A stretch of 33,799 bases of DNA from Clostridia bacterium (GTDB lineage Bacteria > Bacillota > Clostridia > Oscillospirales > Acutalibacteraceae), in the NCBI GenBank assembly GCA_017537245.1, contig JAFYLD010000009.1, positions 1 through 33,799 on the forward strand, written 5' to 3'. Shown here piece after piece: positions 31,734 through 33,799 of the stretch. Every line of letters starts with the position of its first letter. Within the stretch, counting starts at the first letter, position 1. The notes beneath the pieces are model-generated. The model did not search any database. It saw only the letters and a program-made list of their open reading frames with translations, and was not told the DNA's origin. The position numbers were made by a program, and so were the translations under genes.

Positions 31734-33605
31734 ATGTTTGATAAAAATGCAAAATGGATTTGGATAAATAACGACCCACAGCCAAACGAATACGCAGTAT
31801 TTGAAGAAAAATTTAACTTTGACGGCGGCAAGGTTACTTTTACCATTTGTGCCGAAATGGACTACGTGCTAGAAGTAAACGGCAAGAAGGTTTCTTTTGG
31901 TAACTTTGCGGGTTATCCTTTTGAAAAATATTATGATGAATTAGATATAACCGAGCATTGCGTAAAGGGTGAAAACACAATTGCTCTTACCGCTCGTTAC
32001 GAGGGCGTGCGTACACATATCCATATCGTAAACGGCGCGGGCGCTATCTATACACTCGCAGTTGACGGCAATACTGTTGCATATAGCCACGCGGGTACTA
32101 TGGGTGGCTATGACAACCGTTATATTCAAAATACCAAAACTTTTGTTTCTGGTCAGATGGGTTACGGCAGTGATATGCGCGTGGGCGACTACGTTTGTGA
32201 TATTCCTTGCGTAGAGGTAAATATGACCTCTAACTTAAAGCCACGTCCTGTAAAGAAAACGGTAGAGCTACCTTTTGTAGAGGCAAAACTTATCGACAAG
32301 GACAAAAATCTTTATGACATAGGTCGCGAAACCGCGGGTTATTTGCGTGTTAAGTTTAAGGTAACAAAACCCGGTAAGGCAAAAATCGGTTATGGTCAGC
32401 ATATAACCGACGGTGGCGTTAGATATAATATTTGGGATCGCGAGTTTGCCTTTAACTTTGAGTTAACCGAAGGCGAGCACGAATTTGAGCAGTATTTTAT
32501 TAGAATGTCGGGTAGATATATACAGGCCTTTTTACCAGAGGGTATAGAGGTGTTGTCGGTTGGCATTATGCCATACATTTATCCGCTTACCGAAAACGGA
32601 CTAAAACTTGATAATGAGCTCGATCAAAAGATTTATGACGTTTGTATTCGCACCCTTCGTCTTTGTATGAATATGCACTATGAAGATACTCCTTGGCGCG
32701 AACAGGCGCTTTACGTGCTTGACTCTCGCAACCAAATGCTTTGCGGATATTATACCTTTAAGGAAACCGAGTTTGCCAGAGCGAGTCTTGAACTTATTGC
32801 AAACGGCGCTCGTCCTGACGGATTTTTGGAACTTACATATCCGTCGGTAGATGGACCTGCAATTCCGTTCTTCTCGGTTATGTATCCTGTTGAGGTTTAT
32901 GAATATATTAAGCATACGGGTGATAAGACCATTTTGGAAAAGGCTATGCCTACCATGCTTAAAATAATGAACAACTTTAAAGAGAAGATAGAAGACAACA
33001 ACCTTATTCGTCAGTTTAACGCTCCTTATTGGAATTTCTACGAGTGGACCGATGGTAGCCATGACGCGATTCCACACCAACGCAATTACGAATATAAGGA
33101 TTGTTTCCATCTTATTCTTAACTGTGCTTTTGTATATTCTGGTAAAATGTTCCTAGAACTATGCGAAATGACAGGCGATAAGTTCGAGTGTGATTTTGAC
33201 GCTGTTAAAAAAGCGATAAAAGACGAGTTCTTTGACGAGCGTGATGGCAACTTTGTGCTTCGTACAGACGACCGTAGCTTTAAATCACAACTTGGCAACT
33301 CCTTTGCGTTGCTTATCGGTCTTGGCGACGAGCGTACGGTGCAGGCGGTAAAGAGCGATAAAAACTTGCTTGAAACGTCACTTTCAATGCTAATTTACAA
33401 GTATGATGCTTTGCTTGCGGCAGATCCTAATAATAAAGAATTTATCTTAAATGAAATTCGTGAACTTTATGGATATATGCTAGACCATGGTGCTACAACC
33501 TTCTGGGAAACAATGGAAGGCGAAGCCGACTTTGGCGGCGCTGGTAGTCTATGTCACGGTTGGAGCGCATTACCTGCATATTACTATCACTTATTTAACA
33601 AATAA
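31734..33605 (+). CDS. Alpha-L-rhamnosidase-like glycosidase (GH78)
   Basis: This 623-residue protein has an N-terminal beta-sandwich region (AKWIWINNDPQPNEYAVFEE start, typical of GH78). An (alpha/alpha)6-barrel follows with the signature YEDTPWREQALYVLDSRNQM (about residues 320-338), where GH78 enzymes carry acidic catalytic residues. The late block TTFWETMEG with SLCHGWSALPAYY is equally diagnostic. No signal peptide is seen, so it acts on imported oligosaccharides. It follows the phosphatase gene by 12 bases with TAGGAGA. GH78 members are mainly alpha-L-rhamnosidases, but some use other deoxy-sugars; the substrate here is not proved. Confidence 0.85.
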   Translation: MFDKNAKWIWINNDPQPNEYAVFEEKFNFDGGKVTFTICAEMDYVLEVNGKKVSFGNFAGYPFEKYYDELDITEHCVKGENTIALTARYEGVRTHIHIVNGAGAIYTLAVDGNTVAYSHAGTMGGYDNRYIQNTKTFVSGQMGYGSDMRVGDYVCDIPCVEVNMTSNLKPRPVKKTVELPFVEAKLIDKDKNLYDIGRETAGYLRVKFKVTKPGKAKIGYGQHITDGGVRYNIWDREFAFNFELTEGEHEFEQYFIRMSGRYIQAFLPEGIEVLSVGIMPYIYPLTENGLKLDNELDQKIYDVCIRTLRLCMNMHYEDTPWREQALYVLDSRNQMLCGYYTFKETEFARASLELIANGARPDGFLELTYPSVDGPAIPFFSVMYPVEVYEYIKHTGDKTILEKAMPTMLKIMNNFKEKIEDNNLIRQFNAPYWNFYEWTDGSHDAIPHQRNYEYKDCFHLILNCAFVYSGKMFLELCEMTGDKFECDFDAVKKAIKDEFFDERDGNFVLRTDDRSFKSQLGNSFALLIGLGDERTVQAVKSDKNLLETSLSMLIYKYDALLAADPNNKEFILNEIRELYGYMLDHGATTFWETMEGEADFGGAGSLCHGWSALPAYYYHLFNK

Positions 33606-33675
33606 AACAAAAAACGACGGATTAATGCGTCGTACACTTAAGGACAGTTTCCGAAAGATACGAGCATTGCGGGCA

Positions 33676-33720
33676 AGAGAATTGAGAGAAGTTTCGTCTT
33701 CTCTCTTTTTTCTTGCCCTT
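33676..33720 (+). terminator. Nested terminator hairpin
   Basis: An inner stem GAGAGAAG/CTTCTCTC with loop TTTCGT is followed by TTTTTT and enclosed by GGGCAAGA/TCTTGCCC. It ends the glycosidase operon or attenuates the next gene. The following 80 bases hold a possible TATACT box (33747-33752) and an AAAGGAGG ribosome-binding site (33785-33792) for a gene starting beyond the window. Confidence 0.65.
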
Positions 33721-33799
33721 TTTCTTTTTATATCGGTACATTCGACTATACTGCCTTCTTTAAGTACAATTATCGTAGAAACTTAAAGGAGGTTATTTT

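Noticed and set aside
33625-33786. A 53-residue ORF at the right end
   Set aside because: It lacks a ribosome-binding site, runs through the terminator hairpin and is in frame with an artefactual longer ORF; its hydrophobic stretch comes from the T-rich tract.
33630-33799. T-box leader before the next gene
   Set aside because: A terminator hairpin and ribosome-binding site are present, but I could not find the conserved T-box sequence or a specifier stem.

Overview
The window looks like chromosomal DNA from a spore-forming, low-to-moderate GC member of the Clostridia (Firmicutes), plausibly a gut anaerobe. The evidence is the spoIIGA-sigE sporulation pair, classic FMN and SAM-I riboswitches, strong Shine-Dalgarno sites, TTGACA/TATAAT promoters with 17-base spacing and U-rich intrinsic terminators. 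Anaerobe-type genes (FNT channel, ApbE with NusG_II and Gx-transporter partners) agree. No phage, transposase, CRISPR array or rRNA is visible. The assignment is inference from gene content; no search was run.

Layout. 1-1300 is an accessory strip: a MITE-like GAGGGAG hairpin repeat, a possible small RNA, a broken signal-peptide gene, and an AT-rich membrane protein gene between inverted GGGACGGTTC repeats. 1446-5332 holds an AEC carrier, a divergent SNF-family transporter, pyrophosphatase and an esterase. 5439-7255 is spoIIGA-sigE-DUF1294. 7297-8141 is an FMN riboswitch with ribU. 8203-11819 is a SAM riboswitch controlling metK-metY-metA, a compact methionine-to-SAM operon whose MetA carries the acetyl-CoA-type residue Glu111, matching the O-acetylhomoserine-using MetY. 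11863-15730 (minus strand) is secA followed by two overlapping half-size chromate transporter genes. 15794-17844 is apbE diverging from NusG_II and Gx-transporter genes, with a remarkable 214-bp block of six hairpins between them. asnB follows, then an initiator tRNA-Met and a structured non-coding stretch.

20245-24004 holds an unknown lipoprotein, a dipeptide epimerase, a 51-residue membrane peptide, uridine kinase and a DUF11-type protein with a possible sporulation promoter. 24161-25735 encodes the most unusual protein, an NMN-adenylyltransferase-like domain joined to a PARG-type ADP-ribose glycohydrolase domain, followed by two small genes. 26305-28322 is uracil uptake and salvage (permease-upp), then an FNT channel. 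29422-33605 is a glycan operon: GH36-like glycosidase, histidine phosphatase and GH78-like rhamnosidase. The window ends in an apparent leader with a terminator hairpin and a strong ribosome-binding site for a gene just outside.

Best candidates for something new are the NMNAT-PARG fusion, the double cloverleaf-like hairpin block at 16797-17010, and a hairpin-plus-TATAAT promoter architecture shared by the fusion gene and the small genes after it.
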